The notes under the pieces were generated by a model. It searched no databases. It saw only the letters and a program-made list of their open reading frames with translations, and was not told the DNA's origin. Made by a program: the position numbers and the translations under genes. A stretch of 64,000 nucleotides of DNA from Spongilla lacustris (Eukaryota > Porifera > Demospongiae > Spongillida > Spongillidae): contig OX442415.1 in NCBI GenBank assembly GCA_949361645.1, forward strand, positions 14,611,235-14,675,234, given 5' to 3'. Positions 25,252 to 34,656 of this stretch are shown here, in pieces (the first letter of the stretch is position 1; the number at the start of each line of letters is the position of its first letter).

Positions 25252-25387
25252 CTTCACCATGCTGTGCCAAAGGTCCAGGGTTCACTTCTACATCTCCGGA
25301 CAATATCAGAAGCTGCCTTATCGTCGACATTAATGACGTAATCACTAACGACAGTACATGTAGAAACTTCCCAACTGCTCTGTACAT
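25252..25387 (-). CDS. NLR gene 1, N-terminal exon with 2A-like peptide
   Basis: The ATG lies exactly after the acceptor TAATAACAG. The exon encodes MYRAVGKFLHVLSLVITSL, a basic then hydrophobic stretch like a signal sequence, then RQLLILSGDVEVNPGPLAQHGE before the donor GAAG|GTAAGG. GDVEVNPGP fits the 2A consensus D-x-E-x-N-P-G-P, with a typical LL-rich, SG-preceded upstream context. Such sequences make ribosomes skip the Gly-Pro bond. In some echinoderm and sponge NLRs they are reported as N-terminal signals. Skipping would release residues 1-37 and start the receptor at Pro; without skipping, the leader could direct secretion. Function here is inferred. Confidence 0.85.
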
Positions 25388-25442
25388 CTGTTATTAGGAG
25401 AAATCAGAATAAAGCGAAAAACGTATGCACTTGAACACACAC

Positions 25443-25775
25443 CTCGCTAGACCTCGATCGAAGTTTGCTACCAACTGCAAATTCTAAACTCATGGACCAC
25501 TGTTCCAGGCACATCGATATTCTTGCTATTACGTATTTGAGGTTGTCCTGGTAACAACCTCTATCGGATACTTTGCAGATATCCTTTCCTCTCCACCTTT
25601 GCGTCACGTTGGCTGGGCTATGATTCTTGTCCCCGCAGCTAACGTTTCTACGGCTAACAAACGTCCCGATCCTTGCCCTGTACGTCGCAAGGTCGACTCC
25701 CATCTTGCGGCTTAGCGGCTTGTCTACTCCCTCGCAAAATACCTGTTCTGTCTTCACCACAACAATATTATCCAA
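25443..25775 (-). CDS. Possible upstream exon of NLR gene 1 (5'UTR or coding)
   Basis: An open frame from ATG at 25775 reads MDNIVVVKTEQVFCEGVDKP and runs about 111 codons to a possible donor (AGCGAG|GTGTGTG). A 55-nt intron ending TAATAACAG would then join it in frame to the 2A exon. If coded, the 2A peptide would be internal and could split two products. If not, this is 5'UTR. No homology is recognised. It contains a 37-bp word shared exactly with 30830-30866. Confidence 0.4.
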
Positions 25776-26526
25776 TCGCGCCGCGCCTTCGATCGCTCAA
25801 GGTCAGAAATAACACTTGCACGTGATTTGGTATGAGAATACAAGTACATGTACTTAAGTAGTGAGAGCTATGATGTCATTTTGTATTGGGTCACCATGTC
25901 TGAGTCTCAGCCTGTGACCGTGAGTCTGGTCAGTACACTGATGATGCCAGGACTGTGTGCTGATTGTATTGTAGTTTTATAAAGATCTGTGTACAACTTC
26001 ATCCACCACCTACAGGCTGTCCTAATGTTTCGAACTTTGTTGTTATCATGTTACAATACATGTACTACATACCCTCACACCTTATGGCATATTATAGACT
26101 GTAGAACACAAGTACTTATTATAATAATTTTTGCTTCTTGCTACAGTGTACATCGATTCCTGTCTGAAATCACTAATGTTCATAACAGAGTAGATGAATT
26201 ATGAATTACAGGATTGGGTAACGCCATGTAGTTAGAACTGTGCTGCAATACAATATATATGTAATGATTTGAAACAGCTTCTTCTTAACATTACAATACT
26301 ACATAACTTCACGTACATGTATATGTAATCAGATCTTTTATACATATTTGACAAATTATAGTAAGTTTGCCCTATTGCACTTTGATCAATGGAGCAGTAA
26401 CAAACACATGTTCACAGTGTGCTTCAATTGGAAGAAAACATGCATAAATGTAAAAATGTATAAGGATTTCAGCCAGAAGATTGGTCACAGACTGACCACA
26501 GGAGGAGGCCCATCCCTAAGCTCCGC

Positions 26527-26685
26527 CTACTTAGCAGTCCTCTTGGTACACCTGATGCACCCGTCCTGGACCACCACAGGCCTCCTCTTGATGGGGGACC
26601 ACTGGGAGTGGGGCGTCTTGGGACAGTTCTCCTTGTTCAGAGGGGAGTGGACCACTTTGGTGCGAGACTGGATACCTCCCACATC
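26527..26685 (-). CDS. SxIP-protein gene, terminal exon
   Basis: Acceptor TGTGTTAG precedes 26685. The exon encodes DVGGIQSRTKVVHSPLNKEN and ends RPVVVQDGCIRCTKRTAK with TAG at 26529-26527. Phase 0 matches the preceding exon. It is highly basic, with SP/TP sites (HSPLNK, KTPHS, SPIK) that look like proline-directed kinase targets. Confidence 0.78.
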   Translation of the reverse strand, partial: DVGGIQSRTKVVHSPLNKENCPKTPHSQWSPIKRRPVVVQDGCIRCTKRTAK

Positions 26686-26710
26686 CTAACACAGGACAAC
26701 TATAGCTCAC

Positions 26711-26850
26711 CATAACATATGTGGTACACAGATGTACAATGTGCAGCATAACATATGTGGTACACAGGTGTACAATGTGCAGCATAACATATGCGGTACA
26801 CAGGTGTACAATGTGCAGCATAACATTTGTGGTACACAGGTGTACAATAA
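26711..26850. repeat. 36-bp tandem repeat, about four units
   Basis: Units of CATAACATATGTGGTACACA + GGTGTACAATGTGCAG with small differences. It lies in the last intron of the SxIP-protein gene, directly upstream of the terminal exon. Confidence 0.9.
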
Positions 26851-26968
26851 CATACCATATCCATGTCAAAATGCTGAAAGTTGTGTAGAGAAAACAAAAA
26901 GGATACTTGTAAACAGAAGTACTAGGTCTCAAGGGAATAAGTTAATTATTCATTGCATAAGTATTGAG

Positions 26969-27787
26969 ATATGGGAAAGTTTACGAGAAAAGGGACCTAG
27001 CGTTTATTATAAAAAAGTATAATAAAAATGCATTACGTTTGATTTGCTATACTTTCCGAACAGTTAAAGCTATCACCTTCCTATTTTCAACACTTCATAC
27101 TGCACCATTTCTCTATGGTAAAATACATTTTGGAGTCTTGCACTTGCTCCGTGTCAGTATTGCAACGTTCGATACCCCACTGGGTTCAAACCCGCCATAA
27201 CTTTCGGTAGGAGTAATCAATTCGCTTCAAATTCGGTTTGTAGGTAGAGAGGTCCTATACCTATCGATTTGTTCTGTTCGTTGATTTTTATGCCATCCAT
27301 TACGGAGATACAGTTGAACAAACTACGTGCCCATTTTCGCGCTCGATTCGCGCCAATGATTTGCGTTCCGCTCAATGTATGGGGAGGCGGGGATTATAAC
27401 ATTGGCGCGAATCAAGCGGGAAAACGGGCACGTAGTTTGTTCAACTGTATCTCCGTAACGGATGGCATAAAAATTAACGAACAGAACAAATCGATAGGTA
27501 TAGGACCTCTCTACCTACAAACCGAATTTGAAGCGAATTGATTACTCCTACCGAAAGTTATGGTGGGTTTGAACCCAGTCGGGTATCAAACGTTGCAATA
27601 CTGACACGGAGCAAGTACAAGACTCCAAATGTATTATACCATAGAGAAATGGTGCAGTATGAAGTGTTGAAAATAGGAAGTTGATAGCGTTAACTGTTCG
27701 GAAGTTATAGCAAATCAAACGTAATGCATTTTTATTATACATTTTTATAATAAACGCTAGGTCCCTTTTCTCGTAAACTTTCCCATA
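26969..27787. mobile_element. 0.8-kb near-perfect palindrome (foldback element)
   Basis: The left arm, from ATATGGGAAAGTTTACGAG at about 26969 to TTCGCGCCAATG near 27359, recurs inverted from CATTGGCGCGAA near 27400 to CTTTCCCATAT at about 27787. Arms of roughly 385 bp surround a spacer of about 40 bp. Only scattered mismatches separate the arms. No transposase is encoded. It lies wholly in the last intron of the SxIP-protein gene, so the pre-mRNA could form a very long hairpin. Confidence 0.9.
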
Positions 27788-27884
27788 TATTAATAGCAAT
27801 AGTTGCTGGTCACTTGACTCTTGAAACTCTAATAAATTCCTTACACCATGAGTAAAGTAAACAATCATTTTGAGATACAGACAT

Positions 27885-28190
27885 GGAGGTACCCAGAGCA
27901 CATGGAGGTACCCAGAGCACATGGAGGTACCCAGAGCACATGGAGGTACCCAGAGCACATGGAGGTACCCAGAGCACATGGAGGTACCCAGAGCACATGG
28001 AGGTACCCAGAGCACATGGAGGTACCCAGAGTACATGGAGGTACCCAGAGCACATGGAGGTACCCAGAGTACATGGAGGTACCCAGAGCACATGGAGGTA
28101 CCCAGAGCACATGGAGGTACCCAGAGCACATGGAGGTACCCAGACCACATGGAGGTACCCAGACCACAGACATGGAGGTACCCAGAGCAC
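27885..28190. repeat. 19-bp minisatellite (CATGGAGGTACCCAGAGCA)
   Basis: About 16 head-to-tail units with rare changes (AGTA, ACCA). It starts right after the donor of the exon at 28353-28195, inside the intron. Long open frames in several registers are products of the repeat and are not counted as genes. Confidence 0.95.
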
Positions 28191-28194
28191 ACAC

Positions 28195-28353
28195 CTCAGC
28201 CTTCATTGGCCCTTCCTGTCTGGTCTGCTGCTGACCAAACATGCGACCATTTCTTGGCTTAAGGAGACCACCAAGCCTAGACTTTGGGTTCAGCTGCAGT
28301 TTGGTTGGCATGACTTTCCCTGTGGGGGGAGGTGGCCTCTCGGCAACAGGGAT
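28195..28353 (-). CDS. SxIP-protein gene, exon 6
   Basis: Between ATAATACAG and GCTGAG|GTGTG. It encodes IPVAERPPPPTGKVMPTKLQ, then NPKSRLGGLLKPRNGRMFG and ends EGPMKAE: basic, proline-rich, 53 codons, phase 0 at both ends. Confidence 0.75.
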
Positions 28354-28679
28354 CTGTATTATGATGGTGTGCCTGAGAAGAGGGAGGAAAGGGAGGGAGG
28401 GTGGAGAAGAGTTGAATAACATCAGCATATGCACACATCACATCATACATCTTACACACACAGTATCACCCACAAGTTTGTTTCAACTTACTGGTGGGCA
28501 GTACTGCATACACATCATACACACCATCACATCACACACATGTACACACCATCACACCCTTGCACACACTTAATGGGAGGGAACACATCAACAGGCAAGA
28601 GAGAACATACATGTACTACTACTGTAGCTCTCCATACCTTATACCCCTGACAATAACCCCCCCATCCCCCCCACCTTAC

Positions 28680-29295
28680 CCTGCCACCAGGTGTGGGAAT
28701 AAATGAACGACGCTTGTGAGCTGAACCAGGTGTGTGTCCCTCTGCCCCTCCTCTCTCCACATCAATGGTGGGAGGCAGCTGGTCGTCTATGGAGCTGAGG
28801 CACAGTGGTGGAGACACGCCCTTGACAGAGGTGGTGACCAGCTCCCCTGATGGGACAAAGGGGAGGGACTTGGCCAGAGTGGACTGCTTGGCAGAGGGTG
28901 TGGCCACACACATGATGGAGGTGCTGAAGGAGCTGTCAGCAGCAGCCACAGGGATGTTCTCTTTGGGGGGTGGGAGGCCAGCTTTGGGGGGCCTGCTGGT
29001 GGTGGTACCATTGGCCACACCCTCAGTGGAAGGAGCCCTGACCTGTTGCCTAGGAGTTGGTGCTTTTCTTGATTGTTTGGGAGGTGTGGTCAGCTTGCTA
29101 TGCAGCTCCTGCTTGGACAGATTTGAGGACAGCACTTTGATTAGTGTCTTGATTGGCCTGGGGACCTGGTTGTTCTCATTCCCAGCCTTAGCAAGCTTTG
29201 GGTCATTCTTAAAGCCTGTTGGAGGCTTCAGTTTCAATGGCACTGAGGTCAGCCTTGAGGCAACATCAGTATCACAATCCACAGGGTCAGCAGAC
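28680..29295 (-). CDS. SxIP-protein gene, exon 5
   Basis: A 616-nt open exon after CCACTTAG, ending at the donor GGCAGG|GTAAGG. It contains SVPLKLKPPTGFKNDPKLAK, QSRKAPTPRQQVRAPSTEG and, at the end, KRRSFIPTPGGR. Low complexity and Pro/Ser/Thr richness point to disorder. The phase of its acceptor does not fit the visible upstream donor at 29525, so another acceptor or a small missing exon is likely. Confidence 0.68.
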
Positions 29296-29524
29296 CTAAG
29301 TGGTACCACTTAGTAACAGGCTTGCAAGGAAGCAGCTATACGATGTGAGCGAGAGGAGGGGGGAGGAGGGCCACTATGTAATACAATAACAAATCTACTG
29401 CATACATGTTCATCATCGACAAATAAACACATTTTATGGCATACATGTACATGACATGATCATAATAAAATGTTAGCACAATGTGTTCATATGCCATGTG
29501 TTACATTGTACTTCAATAGCTAAC

Positions 29525-29603
29525 CTTGGCCTTAGAGGTAGGTGGCTGCAGTTTCCCAGGGAGACCAGACATGGCAGGAGCAACACTTCTTGGAAGGCAG
29601 CTC
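29525..29603 (-). CDS. SxIP-protein gene, exon 4
   Basis: A 79-nt exon between TTACTACAG and GCCAAG|GTTAGC. Its first base completes a Lys codon from the exon ending at 29742. It reads SCLPRSVAPAMSGLPGKLQP then PTSKAK. The PGKLQPPTSKAK block resembles LKLKPPTGFK in exon 5, suggesting an internal repeat of a short linear motif. Confidence 0.65.
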
Positions 29604-29741
29604 CTGTAGTAATAGGGAGAGGGAGGAGGGTTAGTCAGTGTTCAATGGTCCATGGAGGTACAATGTATCAATGGTCCATGGACAGGTGAGGGGTATCAAT
29701 GGTCCAAGGGCTCATGCTGGTTTATAAGTTTGGTCACCTAC

Positions 29742-30034
29742 TTGACAAGATGAGGCTTTAGTTTCAAAGGATGTCCAGGAGCTTTGGCATTCATAGCCCC
29801 AACAGAAGGAGGTTCAGGTGGAGGCTCCACAGAACTGCTTGTGCTACAGCTGGAGATGGCAGACTGCCATGCATGACTCATCCAGGTCCAGCCAGGGGGC
29901 GGGCCTGACCACACCCACCACCTGTACCCCACTGCAGCTCCTGGGTACAGTGGGGAGCAAGGGTGTAGCCACAAAGGAGGAGACAGAGGTGTCATGTCTA
30001 TCCCTGACCTCCCTCAGTTGCTTCAGAGCACAGG
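29742..30034 (-). CDS. SxIP-protein gene, exon 3 (one internal frame change)
   Basis: Begins after TTCCTACAG with CALKQLREVRDRHDTSVSSF and ends EPPPEPPSVGAMNAKAPGHP then LKLKPHLVK at the donor GTCAA|GTAGGTG. The two parts lie in different frames, so either a small intron lies inside (a GT follows GGGTACAG near 29930) or there is an indel. Both outer borders fit their neighbours in phase. Confidence 0.55.
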
Positions 30035-30102
30035 CTGTAGGAATGGGGTAAGGAAAAAAGGCATGGTCAAGGAAGAACATCAACTATCACTAGAAAAATT
30101 AC

Positions 30103-30669
30103 TCCATATAATGCCCACCATGTTAGCCAGATGGCCTACTGATTTATCAAAGGTGCTGCACTTCTTCAGTTGCCTCTTGGGTGTCACTGTGGGCAGTCTG
30201 GAGGGATGATCTGTGGCATTCATGGAGTTTGACCGACTGATGTGTGGAGTGCCACTATCCACACCTTGGTGATCAGGAGGCTCCGCCCCCAGCTGCAAAT
30301 CACGTTGGAGGACTGTTACAGTGGGTGTGGGACCAACCACCTTCGCATCTCCAACAACACTGCCTTCCTCCTCCTCAATCCTCAGCTTCCCTTCAAAGCA
30401 AGCAAAGGTGGGTCTAGAGATACCAGATGAGTCAGACTCGATAATGGACAGATCCTTGCCCCCCTCCCCTCTCTCCCTCATGTCCTCCTGCCACTCCTCT
30501 GGCTTAGGGGTGAAGGCCATCAGACAACCCTCAGTGGTGTGGTGGGCAGACTGCACCCTCCATGGCATGCATGTGATGAGGTCCACCTCACCCCCCTCCT
30601 CCCCCTTCTGCTTGCCAAATATATGGGACGCGTGATGGGCAGTAGAGGACGGGTGCCCAGTCCCAATAT
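30103..30669 (-). CDS. SxIP-protein gene, exon 2
   Basis: After GTAAATAG, an exon of 567 nt. Its first two bases complete an Asp codon carried from exon 1. It encodes IGTGHPSSTAHHASHIFGKQ, an acidic patch (KGEEGGEVDL), MAFTPKPEEWQEDMRERGEG, IEEEEGSVVGD and HPSRLPTVTPKRQLKKCSTF. Ends at ATATGGA|GTAATT. Not similar to a family I recognise. Confidence 0.7.
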
Positions 30670-30731
30670 CTATTTACCCCAACATCCAAATACTGAAATA
30701 GTTCATACTAGTACAGATATGAAATGCTGAC

Positions 30732-30777
30732 CTTGATCAGTACATTGGGCAATAGTTGCTAATTGACTTGAGAGCAT
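30732..30777 (-). CDS. SxIP-protein gene, exon 1
   Basis: The first in-frame ATG (30777) after an upstream TAG gives MLSSQLATIAQCTDQ, then the donor CAAG|GTCAGC. The single leftover base fits exon 2. The open frame extends upstream to 30830 (…VNVEEEALLL), so a spliced upstream exon is possible. The 37-bp word shared with NLR gene 1 (30830-30866) lies just upstream. Confidence 0.6.
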
Positions 30778-30937
30778 CAATAATAAAGCTTCTTCCTCCA
30801 CGTTGACGTTGATTGGCGTACGCTTCTCGTAACGTTTCTACGGCTAACAAACGTCCCGATCCTTGCTGTAAGTCTGTACGTATGTACGGCTCCCTTCCAA
30901 TCGATCGCTCCTTCAACACTGAATCACGTGCACAATA

Positions 30938-31430
30938 ATGCATATTATATTAGTACTCAGTAGTACTGGTACATATACATATGTACATGTAGTAACATGC
31001 TTCAATCTATTAGTAATACATGTAGGTTGGTTTACGTGGCTCCGCTGGTATGGGTCTACGTCTCACTTAAGCGGTATATCCATTTCTATCGTCGGCCGGT
31101 GTGGTGGCTGGACTTCCGCACGCATCAGTTAAGACACGCGTGTCTGAAGGAGAAGAAAGGGTTACCCAACGTCAGGGGATGGAATCGCAAGGAAATAATG
31201 CGAGCCTGAAAATACGTAGCTTGAGGTGCTAATTGGAAGCTAATTGTGTACTCGCAAGTTTACGTCACAGAGGGGTATTACACAGTGCGTGTACTGGAGC
31301 GAGTAGCGTGGAGCGGTAGACAGACACACTCGAGGGGTGAGAAAATGGAGAGAAAAGAGCTAACGTCCTGTCGAGGAGCGAGCTTATAAGAGCTAACGTC
31401 CTGTCGATGAGCGACAAGGTATGTTTGCTC
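30938..31430. other. Upstream region of the SxIP-protein gene; no firm gene
   Basis: Contains a 71-codon plus-strand frame (30997-31209) and a direct repeat of AGAGCTAACGTCCTGTCGA (31357 and 31390). The second repeat leads into ATGAGCGACAAG|GTATGT, which would suit a plus-strand first exon, but no downstream partner exon was found. Function unknown; it may be a bidirectional promoter region. Confidence 0.3.
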
Positions 31431-31499
31431 ACACAAGCTTCATATGCTAGTATCCCTCACACCTATATGTGCCATTTGGTGTATGGGTAGACTGTTTAA

Positions 31500-31765
31500 G
31501 AGTATAGTGGTATGTAATGTGTGGATGCGTATAAGTATAGTGGAGGGAGATATGATGTTGTGATGGAGGGTACAGTGATGTTGTGATCAAAAGGTGGATA
31601 CAGGAGTATAGTGGGTACAGGGGTGATGTGGTGATGGAGGGAGGAATGGTCATGTAAGGTACAGGGGTGCAGTGGTGATGGAGGGTACAGTGGTGATGGG
31701 TACAGTGGTGATAGTGATATGCAGTGGTGATGTAGGGGCAATGGTCAATGTACATGTAGGTACAT
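31500..31765. repeat. Irregular GTGATGGAGGGTACAGTG repeat
   Basis: Degenerate short units with changing spacing (GGTACAGTGGTGATGG and variants). Not coding. The stretch 31770-32080 after it shows nothing recognisable. Confidence 0.8.
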
Positions 31766-32269
31766 GTACAGTGGGGGTGGTGCACCATTATATGACACGC
31801 ATGTCCATGGACATGGTCTTGAACGCAGCTAGGAAGCCCTAGGTCAGAAGTATTGGTTCATAGACATTGAACCCATTCATGTTGAAAGCTCCAAGATCTA
31901 CATGTCAGTGAGCATGTTTACTTACATATGTACCATGGTTACAGGGAAATTAAATAGATTAATTATTATTAACAGTGGTCAGACCCCCTACAGCTAGTGT
32001 GATCCTGCCAAACACCAGATACTGCAACTCACCATTTGTCCCTGATCGAGTATTGGAAAACTTTCACTCTTCAATTGTTAAGGTACTGTTTAGGGAGGTA
32101 AACAGGTTTTAATGGGCACTAGTAATTAATGTTTACATGCATAACCACATCACACTCCAGCCTTATCTTTGTGTGATACAGGGTAGCCTTACTTTTGTCA
32201 TATGGCTTCTTTGTTTGCTTATTGTTGTATAATCGGACGGCCAGCCTCTGTGTATGCTCAGTCATCACA

Positions 32270-33210
32270 GTGGGGTGCAGTGAGGATGCTTGTTGTCCTG
32301 TCAGTGCCATGCAACACTACTTGGAGAGCTGCAGGACTCCACCGTCAAGGCCTTTTATTCCATTTCAGGAATGGCATGCCCTTAACTGCAAAGAAGTTTG
32401 GAGCTATCCTTCGTTATCACCTCAAGTCGCTGGGCTTCAACCCGTCCCTCTTCAACACCCACAGCTTTGGGATTGGGGCAGCCACTGCTGCTGCTAAGGC
32501 TGGCATGTCATCCTCCACCATCATGGAGCTCTGACAAGGCTGGCATGTCATCCTCCACCATCATGGAGCTCTGCCAAGGCTGGCATGTCATCCTCCACCA
32601 TCATGCATGGAGCTCTGCCAAGGCTGGCATGTCATCCTCCACCATCATGCATGGAGCTCTGCCAAGGCTGGCATGTCATCCTCCACCATCATGGAGCTCT
32701 GCCAAGGCTGGCATGTCATCCTCCACCATCATGGAGCTCTGCCAAGGCTGGCATGTCATCCTCCACCATCATGGAGCTCTGCCAAGGCTGGCATGTCATC
32801 CTCCACCATCATGCATGGAGCTCTGCCAAGGCTGGCATGTCATCCTCCACCATCATGCATGGAGCTCTGCCAAGGCTGGCATGTCATCCTCCACCATCAT
32901 GGAGCTCTGCCAAGGCTGGCATGTCATCCTCCACCATCATGGAGCTCTGCCAAGGCTGGCATGTCATCCTCCACCATCATGGAGCTCTGCCAAGGCTGGC
33001 ATGTCATCCTCCACCATCATGGAGCTCTGCCAAGGCTGGCATGTCATCCTCCACCATCATGGAGCTCTGCCAAGGCTGGCATGTCATCCTCCACCATCAT
33101 GGAGCTCTGCCAAGGCTGGCATGTCATCCTCCACCATCATGGAGCTCGGCCGCTGGCACAGTGCTGCCTTCCACTGCTACATCCCCCATCATCCGGCCCA
33201 CCCCTCTGCT
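32270..33210 (+). pseudogene. Tyrosine recombinase C-terminal domain, interrupted by a minisatellite
   Basis: Recombinase pieces appear in two frames. CCPVSAMQHYLESCRTPPSR comes first (about 32285-32350), then, after a frameshift, FRNGMPLTAKKFGAILRYHL and THSFGIGAATAAAKAGMSSS. After the repeat array the end reappears as ELGRWHSAAFHCYIPHHP. The family pattern is HSFRIGAAT…LGRWxSxAYxxYI. Here the catalytic Arg of HxxR is Gly, though the terminal Tyr remains. Some 16 repeat units separate two halves of one small catalytic domain, so this is not active. Confidence 0.8.
32497..33146. repeat. 40/44-bp minisatellite inside recombinase
   Basis: About 16 units of AAGGCTGGCATGTCATCCTC + CACCATCATGGAGCTCTGCC. 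Some units carry a 4-bp ATGC insertion, making 44 bp. The unit encodes the recombinase helix KAGMSSSTIMEL, so the array grew from coding sequence. As 40 is not a multiple of three, three units give one 40-residue period, and all plus frames stay open. Confidence 0.95.
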
Positions 33211-34656
33211 GCTGCTCAGATGGGAAAGGCTCACTAACTGAACTTGTTTGCACACATTTGTCTCCTCATTTGTATTCCCTCATGTACATGTATGGCCCAA
33301 AAACCAATTTACCCACAGTCTGGCTAGTCTGCACCATCTTGGGGGGCTGAAGGGCATGTATTTGGGGGCTAATTTGGGCAGAGCCTTGCAGGCTTGTCCC
33401 TGCAAAGCCGGCTAGCCAAGCCTGGACCAGCGTCCTGGCTTGGTACACAGGTCACCCGATTGTGGTCAGCGGCACTAGCTGGTGCCACCACTGCCAGGGA
33501 GTTTGGATACAGGGGGACACAGGCTCGTGGGGTACTCCTGCCCCTTGCCCCCATTTGCTGCCAATCAGTCAACCAATGAACGTCACGCTTGCATTGTTTG
33601 GATGTATCCAGCTACAGTAGGAATTATTGGTTTGATGATTAAGTGGATTTATAGTGGCACAGTGGGATGCTCCCACTAAAGCTTACATTGGCATCCTAGA
33701 ACAAGACTAGATAGTCCATGGTTGAGTCATTTTTAGCACTACTGCCTGTTGTTAGTTTAAGTGGGCATGTGCCCCTCCCACTAAAGCTGTTGATACCTTG
33801 CCAGTTCAGAACATCTGTGTGTGCATGAGAGGGCTAACAGTCTATCACATATCTATTGCAACCTAGTCAACATTGATAAATCAAGTCTAATACAACTGTA
33901 TAAACGAGTGTGTTACATCACAAGAAGGCAAACTACACTTATCAGGATAGTTTCACAATGGACGTGCTCCTATAGCTTCTAATGACAGCTGCACAGGATT
34001 TCTCATTTTGAAAAGGGCATGTCAGACAATAATCTATTGAGAGGAGGGGGAGGAGAGGGTAAATAAAATAGTTAACCATAGTTTCTTGAATCAGATTAAA
34101 GCACATGGCAACAGCAACATAAACACATGTGTACTGTCACTGGAATTTTGGTCCTGAAATATTTGGTCCCGGACGGAAATTTTCGCTGAAAATTTTGGTC
34201 CGCCCGGACCGATAATTTCGAAAAATACGGTCCGCCCTGGAATTTTAGGTCCGGACGTTGTTTTCTAAGTCTACAATGAAGTTCACCACCATCTCCTTCG
34301 TAATCGCTGTAGTACATACATGTATGTAACTAGTCTCTTGACTTCATCGACGGGATTGAGTGGTAGGTGAATATAAATGTATAATCACCGATGCTCTCGT
34401 ATCGATCTATTATATTACATGTAATAGGACCTATTAGAAGGGGCTTTGGGACTCCTTACTCATTGTAGAAGACTACATGCATATGTACTCTGATGGTAGA
34501 CCAACCAAAACCTTTTGGCGTTTTCTATCAAGGCCACACAGTAGTTGATCTGCAATTGGCCCTGATGTGTCTGCTTAATTGTAGTAGTTCAGTTGTGCAA
34601 CTCATTGTATATAAATACTCACTCAGTAAAGGTAAAGTTCATTCACACACCAAGAT

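Larger units (their letters stand above)
12569..25387 (-). other. NLR gene 1: 2A-Death-Death-NACHT-LRR receptor (gene model)
   Basis: I assemble this minus-strand gene from exons 25387-25252, 25191-24892, 20380-20285, 19425-19150, 14310-12708 and 12652-12569. Exon ends have usable GT/AG borders, and the codon phase carried over each junction is compatible all the way. That is strong internal support although no transcript is available. The product would be a cytosolic pattern-recognition receptor: adaptor-recruiting Death domains, a nucleotide-switch NACHT module and a sensing LRR array. Only the first LRR exon is visible; the rest should lie left of the window. Introns carry a piggyBac element, a decayed duplicate linker exon and a 27-bp minisatellite. 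The ligand and signalling partner cannot be read from sequence. Confidence 0.82.
26527..30777 (-). other. Gene for a disordered Pro/Ser/Lys-rich protein with SxIP motif (gene model)
   Basis: Minus-strand exons are supported at 30777-30732, 30669-30103, 30034-29742, 29603-29525, 29295-28680, 28353-28195 and 26685-26527. Phases agree at most junctions. Two places are unresolved: a frame change inside 30034-29742 (hidden intron or indel) and the 29525/29295 junction. No folded domain is recognised. The product is basic and repetitive in Pro/Lys blocks (KLQPPTSKAK, LKLKPPTGFK, HPLKLKPHLVK). It ends with a C-terminal segment HSPLNKENCPKTP. The basic S-x-I-P motif RRSFIPTPGGR is what end-binding (EB) proteins recognise on microtubule plus ends. 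A cytoskeletal role is therefore plausible, not shown. Confidence 0.7.
32081..33590 (+). mobile_element. Tyrosine-recombinase (DIRS/Crypton-like) element copy
   Basis: The left end (GGTACTGTTTAGGGAGGTAA, 32084) is shared with 45282, and the right part (GTCCTGGCTTGGTACACAGG, 33430-33590) with 45650-45910 and, inverted, with 43660-43870. Together these define a dispersed family. Only this copy keeps the recombinase. DIRS-type versus Crypton-type cannot be decided without finding an RT or full termini. Confidence 0.6.

Noticed and set aside
27885..28190. CRISPR-like array
   Set aside because: Direct repeats have no unique spacers and the genome is eukaryotic; it is a minisatellite.
27810..28434. 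Frames of 120-214 codons over the 19-bp repeat
   Set aside because: Repeat-driven; the real coding exon here is 28353-28195 in a frame that leaves the array as intron.
32398..33350. 280-codon repeat protein
   Set aside because: It is the expanded recombinase segment read through a 40-bp array in three frames.
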